Origin: Mongoliitalea lutea
GTDB taxonomy: Bacteria; Bacteroidota; Bacteroidia; Cytophagales; Cyclobacteriaceae
Assembly: GCF_014652135.1 (NCBI RefSeq)
Contig: NZ_BMYF01000007.1
Coordinates: 124,001-188,000, forward strand
Reading direction: 5' to 3'
DNA length: 64,000 bases
Below the pieces are notes generated by a model. It saw only the letters and a program-made list of their open reading frames with translations, made no database searches and was not told the DNA's origin. Shown here piece by piece: positions 8,481 to 16,328 of the stretch. The position numbers were made by a program, and so were the translations under genes. The stretch's first letter is position 1. The number at the start of each line of letters is the position of its first letter.

Positions 8481-8903
8481 CTAAATACCTGCCTTTATGT
8501 AAATCCAACCTTTTTCTTGTTTCATGACTATCTCCAAAACACCTGCTGGCACAAACCCAGCCAGCTCCAAAAATTGCCCTTTCTCCAATTTTCGCTGAGC
8601 TAACGTGTTCTCACAAATCATAAATTCGACACCCTTCTCTACCAAAGCTGCAATCCTTTCTGTGTACAGATTATTTGTATTTCGCATCAAATCTATACCC
8701 ATTCCATGTGTCACCACTTCTATCTGAGCATTGGGAGCAGCTCTGAAAATATTTTCTAATTGTCTCAAAAATTTCTCATGTACATCTACATCTCCATCTG
8801 TTAATTGATAGATGATTCTATGAGGTGCCTCTGATACTACTTGAGCATGTGAGAGGATGGATAGAGAAAATAAGAATAGGGCAAGTGGCAGGATCTTTTT
8901 CAT
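8481..8903 (-). CDS. Exported DsrE-family protein
   Basis: The 140-residue product has a signal peptide ending SHAQ near residue 20 and a DsrE/DsrF-like fold. Landmarks are IIYQLTDGD, QIEVVTHGMGIDLM, LVEKGVEFMICENTLAQR (with the conserved family cysteine) and the C-terminal IVMKQEKGWIYIKAG. Family members carry persulfide sulfur or are of unknown role; the periplasmic single-cysteine subtype is common in Bacteroidota. It lies between the TonB receptor and the ZIP gene on the same strand, with 50-bp and 36-bp gaps, so an operon is possible. Confidence 0.87.
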   Translation of the reverse strand: MKKILPLALFLFSLSILSHAQVVSEAPHRIIYQLTDGDVDVHEKFLRQLENIFRAAPNAQIEVVTHGMGIDLMRNTNNLYTERIAALVEKGVEFMICENTLAQRKLEKGQFLELAGFVPAGVLEIVMKQEKGWIYIKAGI

Positions 8904-8953
8904 AACCTTAAAAATAAAAAATTATTCACAAATATAGCGTGCGCAGAATCACC

Positions 8954-11374
8954 TTAGAAATCAATATTGACACTTAACACAAAATTCCTCCCGGGAGCAG
9001 CAATGCCCGAGCTATAGGTTCTATACCTCACATCGGTCAAATTCTCCAAACCAGCATTTATCGTAACCCATTGAGGGAATCTATATTGAGCCTTGAAATT
9101 AAGAGTGGCCCAGGCAGGACTAAAGGGGCTACCAAAAGCATCTACAGCATATAACTCAGGTTTGGCCCGCTCTTCCAAAGGCAATTGCTCAAATGTAAAA
9201 GAACCTGCATACTCCGCAAATAACTGCAAGCGAAGATTTTTTCGCTGATAATCCAAACGGGTAAGGCCAAAGGTTGGTGGTGCATGGCGACTTGGACTCT
9301 GTACACCATCTTCCATTTCTTCAATCCCACGCTGAAAATTCAGTTTTGATTGAATAGTGAAAAATTTGGACACTTTGTATTCTACGCCTATTTGGACCCC
9401 TTGAATTTGAACAAATGCAGCATTTTGCAAACTTAACACCTGACTGAGCGTACCATCATAGAAGATACTATCCTGACCATTCAACTGACCCGGTCTTCGA
9501 ACCAACGCATTGTTTAAATAGGTGTAGTAGGCTGTTGCATCAACTAAAAACCGGTCTTTTATCACTTTCCCGACATTTAACTCCGCATTGTAGGCATCCT
9601 CAGCCTGCAAGGTAGGATTAGGCACCATTACAGCACCTGGTTCGGAATCGAAAAATTTCCCAATATCATCCACATTGGGAGCTCTAAAACCTTTGGATAC
9701 ATTGGCATGCATTACCCAACCTTCTGCTGAGGAAAACACATATCCCAAGCTTCCTATGAGTGCAGAATTTTGTAAAGATGTTTGCTCAAAAGGAAGGGGG
9801 TAAAAGGCAAGATTATTGGTGAAATCTGCATCCAAGGCAAAAAGATTGTAGCGTAGACCTCCTTGAATTAAGGAGTTTTTATTCAGTTGAAATTGAGATG
9901 TAAGATAAGCCGCTGCGGAACTCCAGGTTGCATGTGGGTACCTAGCCGGACCAATGCCGCTCTGCTCGTTGATTATATTGATATCCATTCCTTCCGAACG
10001 TACATCATTGATCACACCTTCCAAACCGTAGAACAGTTGTATATCTTTTGAGACACTTTTGGTCAAATCAACATTCAAAGAATATGCGTCTACCCGCTCC
10101 TCCCGCTCTCTACGGATGAAACTTCCAAAGTTCCGATCTATTCTACTTTCCTCAAATCGCTGATAAGCCAAATTGATTGATAATTGATCATAAAAGGATG
10201 AGGTCTTGCTTGAATGCTGCACACTGAAATGGTGCATAGCCCATATTTGGGGACCGTACATCCATTCAGCACTTTGCGGTAAACCATTCGGGCGCAGGCG
10301 AATCAACCGGTCATATCTTGGAAAATTACTGGTCTCAGAAAAATGAAATGCATATTGAAAATTCCATCCATTATCCGTTCTCAAGGCCAGTTTCTGCATA
10401 AAATTGCTTTGTTCATATCCTGAGGGAATTTGTATCAAAGGATTAGGATTTTCTACAAGCATATCCTGCCCTTGAACTCTTTCAACAAGTGTAGGTCTTA
10501 GAAATTCTTCAGGCCCTCGGCTTCCCATGCGTGAATCCCCAAAATTATATCTGGAAAAGCTGCTAACCCCAGCCCAGCGATGATTTCCATAACGCAAATG
10601 CACATGACCCGTTTGCTCCTTATTGGCAGTAATTCCACGTAAACTCACATTCCCATCAAACTTAAACTCTTTACCTTCTTGAAAAACAGGCTTCAAAGTC
10701 TCAAAACTCATCACTGCGCCGATGGCATCTGAACCATAAATAATAGAGCCTGGGCCAAAAAACACCTCTGTATTTTCAATAGCAAAAGGATCTAAAGAAA
10801 TGACATTATGCAGATTTCCACTTCGGAAAATAGCCGTATTCATACGAACACCATCCACCGCATACAAAAGACGATTGGTCGAAAATCCCCTAATCATGGG
10901 GCTGCCCCCACCCTGTTGGCTTTTCTGGATAAATACATCTCCCGAAATGTTCAATAAGTCCGCAGCAGTTTGAGGATTTAAAAATAACTGTTCCTCTTTA
11001 GAAATTTGACTGATTTTATTGGGTACTTGCTGCCTAGATTGTGTCCATCGGGTAGCAGAAACTACCGCTCGCTGCAAGGTCAACTCACTGACTTGCATAA
11101 CCACGGTAAAATCAGCTTCTAAAAGCTCCTCCCAAGTAAGCTGCTGAGCTTGATAACCAAATAGTCTGAACTGAACATTCCCGTTTTTAGCACTCAAAAA
11201 ACTGATATCCGCTTTCCCCTCTGAATCAGTTTGAACAAAGTTTTGGCTAGAACCTAAGGAAATCATCACAAACTCCAGCCCTTCCTTGGTTTGAGCATCT
11301 TGCACCCATACCACCTGAGCCCAGACAGGTAGCAAGGAAATAAAGAAAAATACAAAGAATCCAAGTAGCTTCAT
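8954..11374 (-). CDS. TonB-dependent receptor with N-terminal carboxypeptidase-like domain
   Basis: The start at 11374 (MKLLGFFVFFFISLLPVWAQ) gives a normal signal peptide and 806 residues. An in-frame start 42 codons earlier would put non-signal sequence in front. After a carboxypeptidase-regulatory-like domain (about residues 22-100) comes the plug with QTAADLLNISGDVFIQKSQ, GGGSPMIRGFSTNRLLYAVDGVRMN and FFGPGSIIYGSDAIGAV. A 22-strand barrel follows with the terminal aromatic strand (NFVLSVNIDF). The plug resembles heme/siderophore receptors of the HmuR type, but the ligand is unproven. Neighbours include metal (ZIP) transport. Confidence 0.92.
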   Translation of the reverse strand: MKLLGFFVFFFISLLPVWAQVVWVQDAQTKEGLEFVMISLGSSQNFVQTDSEGKADISFLSAKNGNVQFRLFGYQAQQLTWEELLEADFTVVMQVSELTLQRAVVSATRWTQSRQQVPNKISQISKEEQLFLNPQTAADLLNISGDVFIQKSQQGGGSPMIRGFSTNRLLYAVDGVRMNTAIFRSGNLHNVISLDPFAIENTEVFFGPGSIIYGSDAIGAVMSFETLKPVFQEGKEFKFDGNVSLRGITANKEQTGHVHLRYGNHRWAGVSSFSRYNFGDSRMGSRGPEEFLRPTLVERVQGQDMLVENPNPLIQIPSGYEQSNFMQKLALRTDNGWNFQYAFHFSETSNFPRYDRLIRLRPNGLPQSAEWMYGPQIWAMHHFSVQHSSKTSSFYDQLSINLAYQRFEESRIDRNFGSFIRREREERVDAYSLNVDLTKSVSKDIQLFYGLEGVINDVRSEGMDINIINEQSGIGPARYPHATWSSAAAYLTSQFQLNKNSLIQGGLRYNLFALDADFTNNLAFYPLPFEQTSLQNSALIGSLGYVFSSAEGWVMHANVSKGFRAPNVDDIGKFFDSEPGAVMVPNPTLQAEDAYNAELNVGKVIKDRFLVDATAYYTYLNNALVRRPGQLNGQDSIFYDGTLSQVLSLQNAAFVQIQGVQIGVEYKVSKFFTIQSKLNFQRGIEEMEDGVQSPSRHAPPTFGLTRLDYQRKNLRLQLFAEYAGSFTFEQLPLEERAKPELYAVDAFGSPFSPAWATLNFKAQYRFPQWVTINAGLENLTDVRYRTYSSGIAAPGRNFVLSVNIDF

Positions 11375-11515
11375 CACAGGTGTAATCTTCTGTAAATGTA
11401 AGAGATTGCCTAAACGGTTAAAAATACTTTTGACTCCATAGAAAGTAACTATACGTGTGAGATTTTTTTCTAGCAAGATATTTTTAGGTAAAGATACCAA
11501 GCTATTGGTTTTATT

Positions 11516-11539
11516 TCAACTTATATCGCGCAAGCATAT
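11516..11539. repeat. 24-bp dispersed repeat copy 1
   Basis: This 24-bp stretch (core CTTATATCGCGCAAGC) recurs exactly at 44157-44180, also in an intergenic cassette followed by a pyrimidine-rich tract. Confidence 0.75.
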
Positions 11540-11658
11540 TTCATCTTGATTCTTGTTTCTTGGCTCTTGCCTCATTGATTGAAGGTCCACAGTCCACTGT
11601 CGACAGTTACGGTGGTTGTTCAAATACGATTATTCTTTTTTATTTCCTGCCCCCCTAC

Positions 11659-11700
11659 TTGGTACATGGTACTTGGTACTTGGTACTTGGTACTTGGTAC
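11659..11700. repeat. Six tandem copies of the heptamer TTGGTAC
   Basis: Six units in head-to-tail order. The second reads ATGGTAC; the others are perfect. The array stops one base before the stop codon of the convergent-reading oxidoreductase gene at 11702. The whole 11501-11701 gap otherwise holds pyrimidine-rich tracts (TCTTGGCTCTTGCCTC) and no gene. Confidence 0.9.
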
Positions 11701-11701
11701 T

Positions 11702-12964
11702 CTAAGCTCTTCCCTTCAACATTCCTTCCCAGTACATAATCGGCAAGACATGTTTTTTCAAAAGCCACATGCTGTATTGCTCCTTGGTGGTGTCGACAAA
11801 TTTGGAGATGAATGGATCTGAATCACGAACATTGTTGTATTTAAATTCCGCTAATACCATTTTACTGTAACCTGTCACCAATGGACAGGAAGAATAGCCC
11901 TCATATTTTAAACCAGCAATGGCATTAGTACGGATCAAATGAATTAAGTTACCCACCACTACTGGTGCTTGCTTTCTTACAGCAGCACCCGTTTTTGCTG
12001 TAGGCAATGCTGCCACATCTCCCAATGAAAAAACATTCGGGAATCGCTTATGCTGCAGGGTATTGATATCTACATCTACCCAACCTTTGCTAGGGCCATC
12101 TTGCATGGAAACTGAAGAGTTTCTAACAAAATCAGGTGCTTGCTGAGGAGGTGCGATATGTAACATATCAAACTTCATGACAATCTCCGAATCTCCAACC
12201 AAGCTTTCACCTAATGCAGGGACAATTGTATCCGCACATTGAGCGATGTTTTCATGGGTGTATTTGAAGGTGATCTCCTGTTTTTCAGCATCAATTTTAA
12301 TTGGAGCATAATGAGGTTTGAACAAAATATCTCTTTCTATAATAATTTTATTCAAAGTTTTGGCAAATTCTTTTACACCAAAAATCACTGTTCCCGGAGT
12401 CGCAAATACCACATTTGTTTGTTCACGTACACTAGCTTTGCGGAAATACTCCTCTGCCATGTACATGATTTTTTGAGGAGCCCCTCCACATTTGATTGGC
12501 GTAGTAGGTTGTGTAAATACAGCATTCCCACCTTTAAAATTCTTCAATACTTCCCATGTATGTTCAGGATCTGTATAATTGCTACAGACTACTCCTTTTC
12601 CTAAAGCCTCTTTCAAACCTGGTATTAATTCAGGCGCCATAATCAGGCCAGGAGCAAGCACTAAATAATCATAGGTAATCTCTCCATTTGTTGCCGTCAT
12701 CACAGCATTACTTTCAGGCGTAAGACTGACAGCCTTATCTTTAATCCATGTGACACCTTTGGGAATATAGTTAGCCTCAGGACGCTCGGTCTCCTTGAAT
12801 TTATAAGTCCCGGCACCTACGAGTGTCCAAGCAGGTTGATAATAATGCTTATCTGATGGTTCAAGAATGGCAACTTGTAGGTCTTTTGCTTTTTTTCTTA
12901 ATTGGGCAGCTACGGTGATTCCTGCTGTACCTCCCCCGATAATTAAAATTTGATAGTGGCTCAT
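11702..12964 (-). CDS. sqr: Sulfide:quinone oxidoreductase-type FAD flavoprotein
   Basis: The 420-residue protein has an N-terminal FAD dinucleotide motif (ILIIGGGTAGITVAAQL) and the three redox-relevant cysteines of SQR: Cys127 (GVVCSNYTD), Cys159 (TPIKCGGAPQK) and Cys360 (GYSSCPLVTGYSKMVLAEF). The spacing of the first two (32 residues) and the CPLVTGY block fit SQR, which oxidises sulfide and passes electrons to menaquinone while forming sulfane sulfur or polysulfide. The C-terminus is amphipathic (WLLKKHVLPIMYWEGMLKGR), as in membrane-associated SQRs. No SQR partner gene is adjacent. The symbol is a family-level call. Confidence 0.85.
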   Translation of the reverse strand: MSHYQILIIGGGTAGITVAAQLRKKAKDLQVAILEPSDKHYYQPAWTLVGAGTYKFKETERPEANYIPKGVTWIKDKAVSLTPESNAVMTATNGEITYDYLVLAPGLIMAPELIPGLKEALGKGVVCSNYTDPEHTWEVLKNFKGGNAVFTQPTTPIKCGGAPQKIMYMAEEYFRKASVREQTNVVFATPGTVIFGVKEFAKTLNKIIIERDILFKPHYAPIKIDAEKQEITFKYTHENIAQCADTIVPALGESLVGDSEIVMKFDMLHIAPPQQAPDFVRNSSVSMQDGPSKGWVDVDINTLQHKRFPNVFSLGDVAALPTAKTGAAVRKQAPVVVGNLIHLIRTNAIAGLKYEGYSSCPLVTGYSKMVLAEFKYNNVRDSDPFISKFVDTTKEQYSMWLLKKHVLPIMYWEGMLKGRA

Positions 12965-13032
12965 GGAGTTATTGTTTGATTGATGGTATAAAAATACCCT
13001 TCTCCATCATCAAAAACGGTGATATTCATCAC

Positions 13033-13089
13033 AAAAAAAGGCTGTTTCCAAAGGCGCTATTTTTTTCAAAATTCACCTCCGAAACAGCC
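13033..13089 (-). terminator. Candidate minus-strand terminator
   Basis: AAACAGCC/GGCTGTTT arms (13082-13089 and 13040-13047) enclose a long loop of about 34 nt and are followed on the minus strand by seven T. The long loop lowers confidence. It would end the lipoprotein transcript before sqr. Confidence 0.5.
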
Positions 13090-13115
13090 CAAAATGGGTT
13101 CTTTTATTAAGCAAC

Positions 13116-13646
13116 TTACATTACTGGTGCATCAATGATGATATCTAAGTCCACCAACTCAGGTTCAATCTCCAACATCACAGGCGCCTCATCCTCGGAT
13201 ATTACACCTCTGTCGATTAACTCAGCAATCATGTCCATTTGGATACCCAACTCCAAACCATCTGCATGACCTGTTTTAAATTTCTTTAGAAGCTCCTCAT
13301 CACTTACTTCTGCATACCGAGCTTTTCTAGCATCTTTAATTTTTTGCTTTTTGGCCTCTAGCAATTGCAATTTCCGGTCTTCCATTCTTTTGTTAAGTTC
13401 CTCCAAGTACTCTGCAGAAAAGGTTCCTGAATAAAAAGGAGACTCCTCTAATGGAATTTTCTCCACAGTACCATCTGTGTGTACTACCGTAAATTCTTCA
13501 ATATCCTCCAAGATATACTCATCTCCAGTTTCTACATCCACAATTTTATCCGCCTCAAAAACGAAGCGCTGTTCTATACTTTTCTCGCCTGCGCATGCAG
13601 CCAAAAAAGAGGCGATCAAAACTCCAACAATCAATACCTTTTTCAT
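13116..13646 (-). CDS. Small lipoprotein with charged coiled-coil centre, unknown function
   Basis: The 176-residue protein begins MKKVLIVGVLIASFLAACAG, a clear lipoprotein signal with cysteine at 18. A beta-rich part follows (FVFEADKIVDVETGDEYILEDI), then a strongly charged helix (residues about 80-120: LEELNKRMEDRKLQLLEAKK, DARKARYAEVSDEELLKKF), then an acidic C-terminus ending VDLDIIIDAPVM. No family recognised. It is 13 bp downstream of the guanine deaminase stop-to-start gap on the same strand, so the two may share a transcript. Confidence 0.75.
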   Translation of the reverse strand: MKKVLIVGVLIASFLAACAGEKSIEQRFVFEADKIVDVETGDEYILEDIEEFTVVHTDGTVEKIPLEESPFYSGTFSAEYLEELNKRMEDRKLQLLEAKKQKIKDARKARYAEVSDEELLKKFKTGHADGLELGIQMDMIAELIDRGVISEDEAPVMLEIEPELVDLDIIIDAPVM

Positions 13647-13658
13647 AATTTCTATTAG

Positions 13659-14135
13659 TTAATAAAGTGTTTTATCTGATTTACTTTTCCATTCTTCAAA
13701 TACCTCCCAAGCCTCAGCATTCATCAGTTGTTCAAAAGGAATTTTGCGCTGCTCTAAAGGCAACTCTAATTCCTGGTAAATAAATTGATCATCAAAATCA
13801 ATACGAGCCGCATCGATTTTAGTATTTGCGTAATAGACTTTTGCTGGTCTAGCCCAGTAGATAGCTCCCAAACACATGGGGCAGGGCTCACAGGAAGTGT
13901 ATAAGATACACCCGTCCAATTGAAAATGTCCGAGATTATTGCAGGCATCTCGAATAGCGACCACCTCTGCATGCGCAGTGGGATCATTGCTACTGGATAC
14001 TGCATTGGAACCTTTACCTACTACTTTCCCGTCTTTGACGATGACGCAGCCGAAGGGTCCTCCCACGCCTGACCGCATTCCATCTCTGGACAGGTCAATA
14101 GCCATTTGCATGAATTTTTGATGATCTGAATGCAT
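13659..14135 (-). CDS. guaD: Guanine deaminase (CDA superfamily)
   Basis: The 158-residue protein closely follows the short Bacillus-type GuaD rather than tRNA adenosine deaminase. It has SNDPTAHAEVVAIRDACNNLG with zinc ligand His55 and catalytic Glu57, and TSCEPCPMCLGAIYWARPAKVYY with zinc ligands Cys85 and Cys88. The tail DFDDQFIYQELELPLEQRKIPF is typical of GuaD. It converts guanine to xanthine and ammonia in the cytoplasm. It is upstream of a lipoprotein gene on the same strand, and no purine catabolic genes are adjacent. Confidence 0.88.
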   Translation of the reverse strand: MHSDHQKFMQMAIDLSRDGMRSGVGGPFGCVIVKDGKVVGKGSNAVSSSNDPTAHAEVVAIRDACNNLGHFQLDGCILYTSCEPCPMCLGAIYWARPAKVYYANTKIDAARIDFDDQFIYQELELPLEQRKIPFEQLMNAEAWEVFEEWKSKSDKTLY

Positions 14136-14248
14136 AGTTGAGATTTACAGTACAATATACGGAAAATCAACCGAAAATGTTCCAAATTTCCAATTGTTCT
14201 GCCCTACAATCCAACATGATTTCAGAATATTCTACTTATTTGAATCCT

Positions 14249-14278
14249 AAAAAAACCCGTTTATTTCAAAAAGGGGTT
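14249..14278 (-). terminator. Terminator of the LytTR/kinase operon
   Basis: On the minus strand AACCCCTTT and AAACGGGTT form a stem with one mismatch and a short loop, followed by seven T. It begins at the regulator's stop codon. Confidence 0.6.
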
Positions 14279-15014
14279 ATTTCATCCACTTTTCGATAAA
14301 TTTCAAAAACCCTTCTTTGTAGTGTTCGCTAACTGCTAAGTGGGCATCTCCCACCTGCAACATATTTTTACTGATGGCATCTATATGGTTGACATTGACG
14401 ATATAAGAGCGGTGAACCCTAAGAAAATCATTCGCAGGAAGTAACTCCTCCATGTTTTTCATACTTGTCAAAGAAAGTAATGGATTAGGTTTAGACTTTA
14501 GGTGGACTTTAACATAATCCTTGTAGGCCTCTACATACAAAATGTCTGACAGCATCACCTTCACTAATTGGTATTCTACTTTTAGAAAAATGAAGTCTGA
14601 TGTGGTGATACCCAGACTTACTGCTTGTTCCAGTGTTTGTTTTTCATAGAATTCATAGGCTTTTGTCGTGGCCTTCAAAAACTCCTCATAACTGAATGGC
14701 TTCAATAAATAGTCTAGTGCATCGACCTTATAACCTTCTATTGCAAACTGATTGTAAGCCGTGGTAAAAACTATTTTGGGCTTTTTCCTTCCCTGTTTAC
14801 CATCAATGATCCTAGCTAATTCCATACCTGACAAATCCGGCATTTGGATGTCCAAGAAAATGAGATCTACCTCCGTGGAATTAATAAATTGCAAGGCTTC
14901 AATTGCATTGTCAAAACGGCCCAATAACTCTAAAAATGAAGTTTGTCCTATGAATTTACAGACCAATTCCAAAGCTAAAGGCTCATCATCTACTGCTATG
15001 CAAGAGATTTTCAT
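14277..15014 (-). CDS. LytTR-family response regulator
   Basis: The 245-residue regulator has a receiver domain (residues 1-120; acidic pocket DDEP at 9-12, phospho-acceptor Asp55 in LIFLDIQMPDLSG, Lys in the LLKPFSYEEF block) and a C-terminal LytTR DNA-binding domain (FLKVEYQLVKVMLSDILYVE, YVKVHL, FLRVHRSYIVNVNHI). It overlaps the histidine kinase gene by 4 bp, so the pair is translationally coupled. The target genes are not shown by sequence; the divergent TonB receptor is the nearest candidate. Confidence 0.95.
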   Translation of the reverse strand: MKISCIAVDDEPLALELVCKFIGQTSFLELLGRFDNAIEALQFINSTEVDLIFLDIQMPDLSGMELARIIDGKQGRKKPKIVFTTAYNQFAIEGYKVDALDYLLKPFSYEEFLKATTKAYEFYEKQTLEQAVSLGITTSDFIFLKVEYQLVKVMLSDILYVEAYKDYVKVHLKSKPNPLLSLTSMKNMEELLPANDFLRVHRSYIVNVNHIDAISKNMLQVGDAHLAVSEHYKEGFLKFIEKWMK

Positions 15015-16084
15015 GACAGGTCTAGGGTTAGTTCAATTTCATAATGCGCATTTTTCAAATCCTCACGTATCTGAAGGGTAAATTTACCAGGATACAACAA
15101 ATCTAATCTCCGTTTGGTATTTGCCAAACCAATACCGCTAGCTTTTGCTTCGGGAGAATCCTCTGCTATTTTCACAATCGAATTCTTTGTTACAAGGGTA
15201 AGCATATGCTTTTCCTTTTTCAAATGTATAGAAATCGGACTATCTTGTTGGGAGCTTATGCCGTGTTTGAAGCAATTTTCAATAAATGGTAATAGAATCA
15301 TGGGAGCAATTTCTGCTTCCTCTACCCTATCCGGAATTTGTACGTCTAATTGTACCTTGCTTGTCAAGCGTAAGCGCATCAACTCCAAAAAGTCTTTAAT
15401 GAAATCAAGTTCCTTACTTAAAAGCGTATGGTTTTTCTCAGTTTCATACAACACATAACGCATCATCCTGCTCAACTTCAATAAAGCTGTTTTAGCCTTT
15501 TCAATGTCTATATTGGCCAGTGAATAAATATTATTGAGCGTGTTGAAGAAAAAATGGGGATTGATCTGGGCTTTTAGATATAAGAGTTCGGAATTGGTTT
15601 TTTCTTGCTCCAGTTCCAAGCGAAATTTTTCATCCGATTGCCACTTTAAAATAGTCGCCACACTGGTGCTGATACCGGCAGACATAAAGAAAACCAGCAA
15701 ATTGGATACGTCATAGTAATAATTCCGGGGTCTCGGGGTATAGGGTATGTTAGGCCTAAATACCTGATGCATCAACTCCTGCATTCCAAATAATTCATCA
15801 TAGACTATCAAAATAAGGATATAAACTATCCCAGCTGCAAAATTGTAAATCAAGAATTTAGCAATCTGATTTTTAAACAAGAACTCTTGAGTAAGGTAAA
15901 AATAATTCAAGTAAAAAATTCCAATCAACATAGCAAACATGATGATTTGCTTGATCCAATAAGGCAAAGGAAATGACAATCCTGAGGAAATCGGAAAAAG
16001 TAGGAATAAAATAAACCCAACCAATGCCCAAATGAGAATATGGACAAGGAGCGAGATATTTCTTTTAAAGGCTAAGTTTTGCAT
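15011..16084 (-). CDS. LytS/YehU-type sensor histidine kinase
   Basis: The 357-residue inner-membrane kinase has four hydrophobic segments in residues 10-145, a short coiled coil (residues 150-170) and a His_kinase domain with phospho-acceptor His177 in AQINPHFFFNTLNNIYSLA. It ends in an ATPase domain with MILLPFIENCFKHGI (N box) and GIGLANTKRRLDLLYPG (G box). It partners with the overlapping LytTR regulator. No extracellular sensory domain is evident, so the membrane region itself may sense. The 244-bp gap to the divergent TonB receptor should hold both promoters. Confidence 0.94.
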   Translation of the reverse strand: MQNLAFKRNISLLVHILIWALVGFILFLLFPISSGLSFPLPYWIKQIIMFAMLIGIFYLNYFYLTQEFLFKNQIAKFLIYNFAAGIVYILILIVYDELFGMQELMHQVFRPNIPYTPRPRNYYYDVSNLLVFFMSAGISTSVATILKWQSDEKFRLELEQEKTNSELLYLKAQINPHFFFNTLNNIYSLANIDIEKAKTALLKLSRMMRYVLYETEKNHTLLSKELDFIKDFLELMRLRLTSKVQLDVQIPDRVEEAEIAPMILLPFIENCFKHGISSQQDSPISIHLKKEKHMLTLVTKNSIVKIAEDSPEAKASGIGLANTKRRLDLLYPGKFTLQIREDLKNAHYEIELTLDLS

Positions 16085-16328
16085 ATGTTCACTGTCAATC
16101 GAATGTAAAGAAAAATATTATTTCACACAATACCCATTCTAATCTACCAAACAGGGCAACTCACCGACCAAACAGAACTTTTAAAGGATAAAATTCTGAA
16201 TGATCGTATCGATTTGTTTTCATCTGTCAAAAACCCAAACTCGTCGAGACATTTCCCCAGCCTGTCTAGTTCGTTTTTTTTTGATTCCTGCCTTTTCTTC
16301 CTTTGTTGCCGTAAACTATCCACGAAAA

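Noticed and set aside
11375-11500. Upstream extension of the first TonB receptor
   Set aside because: The 42 additional codons precede a complete signal peptide starting at 11374, so they are probably untranslated leader.
11579-11821. Open frame on the plus strand of about 80 codons through the heptamer repeat
   Set aside because: Its sequence is translated repeat and antisense to the C-terminus of the SQR-type gene; no family features.
16200-16328. Upstream extension of the second TonB receptor
   Set aside because: The first 43 codons have no signal-peptide character and end directly before a clean signal peptide at 16329.
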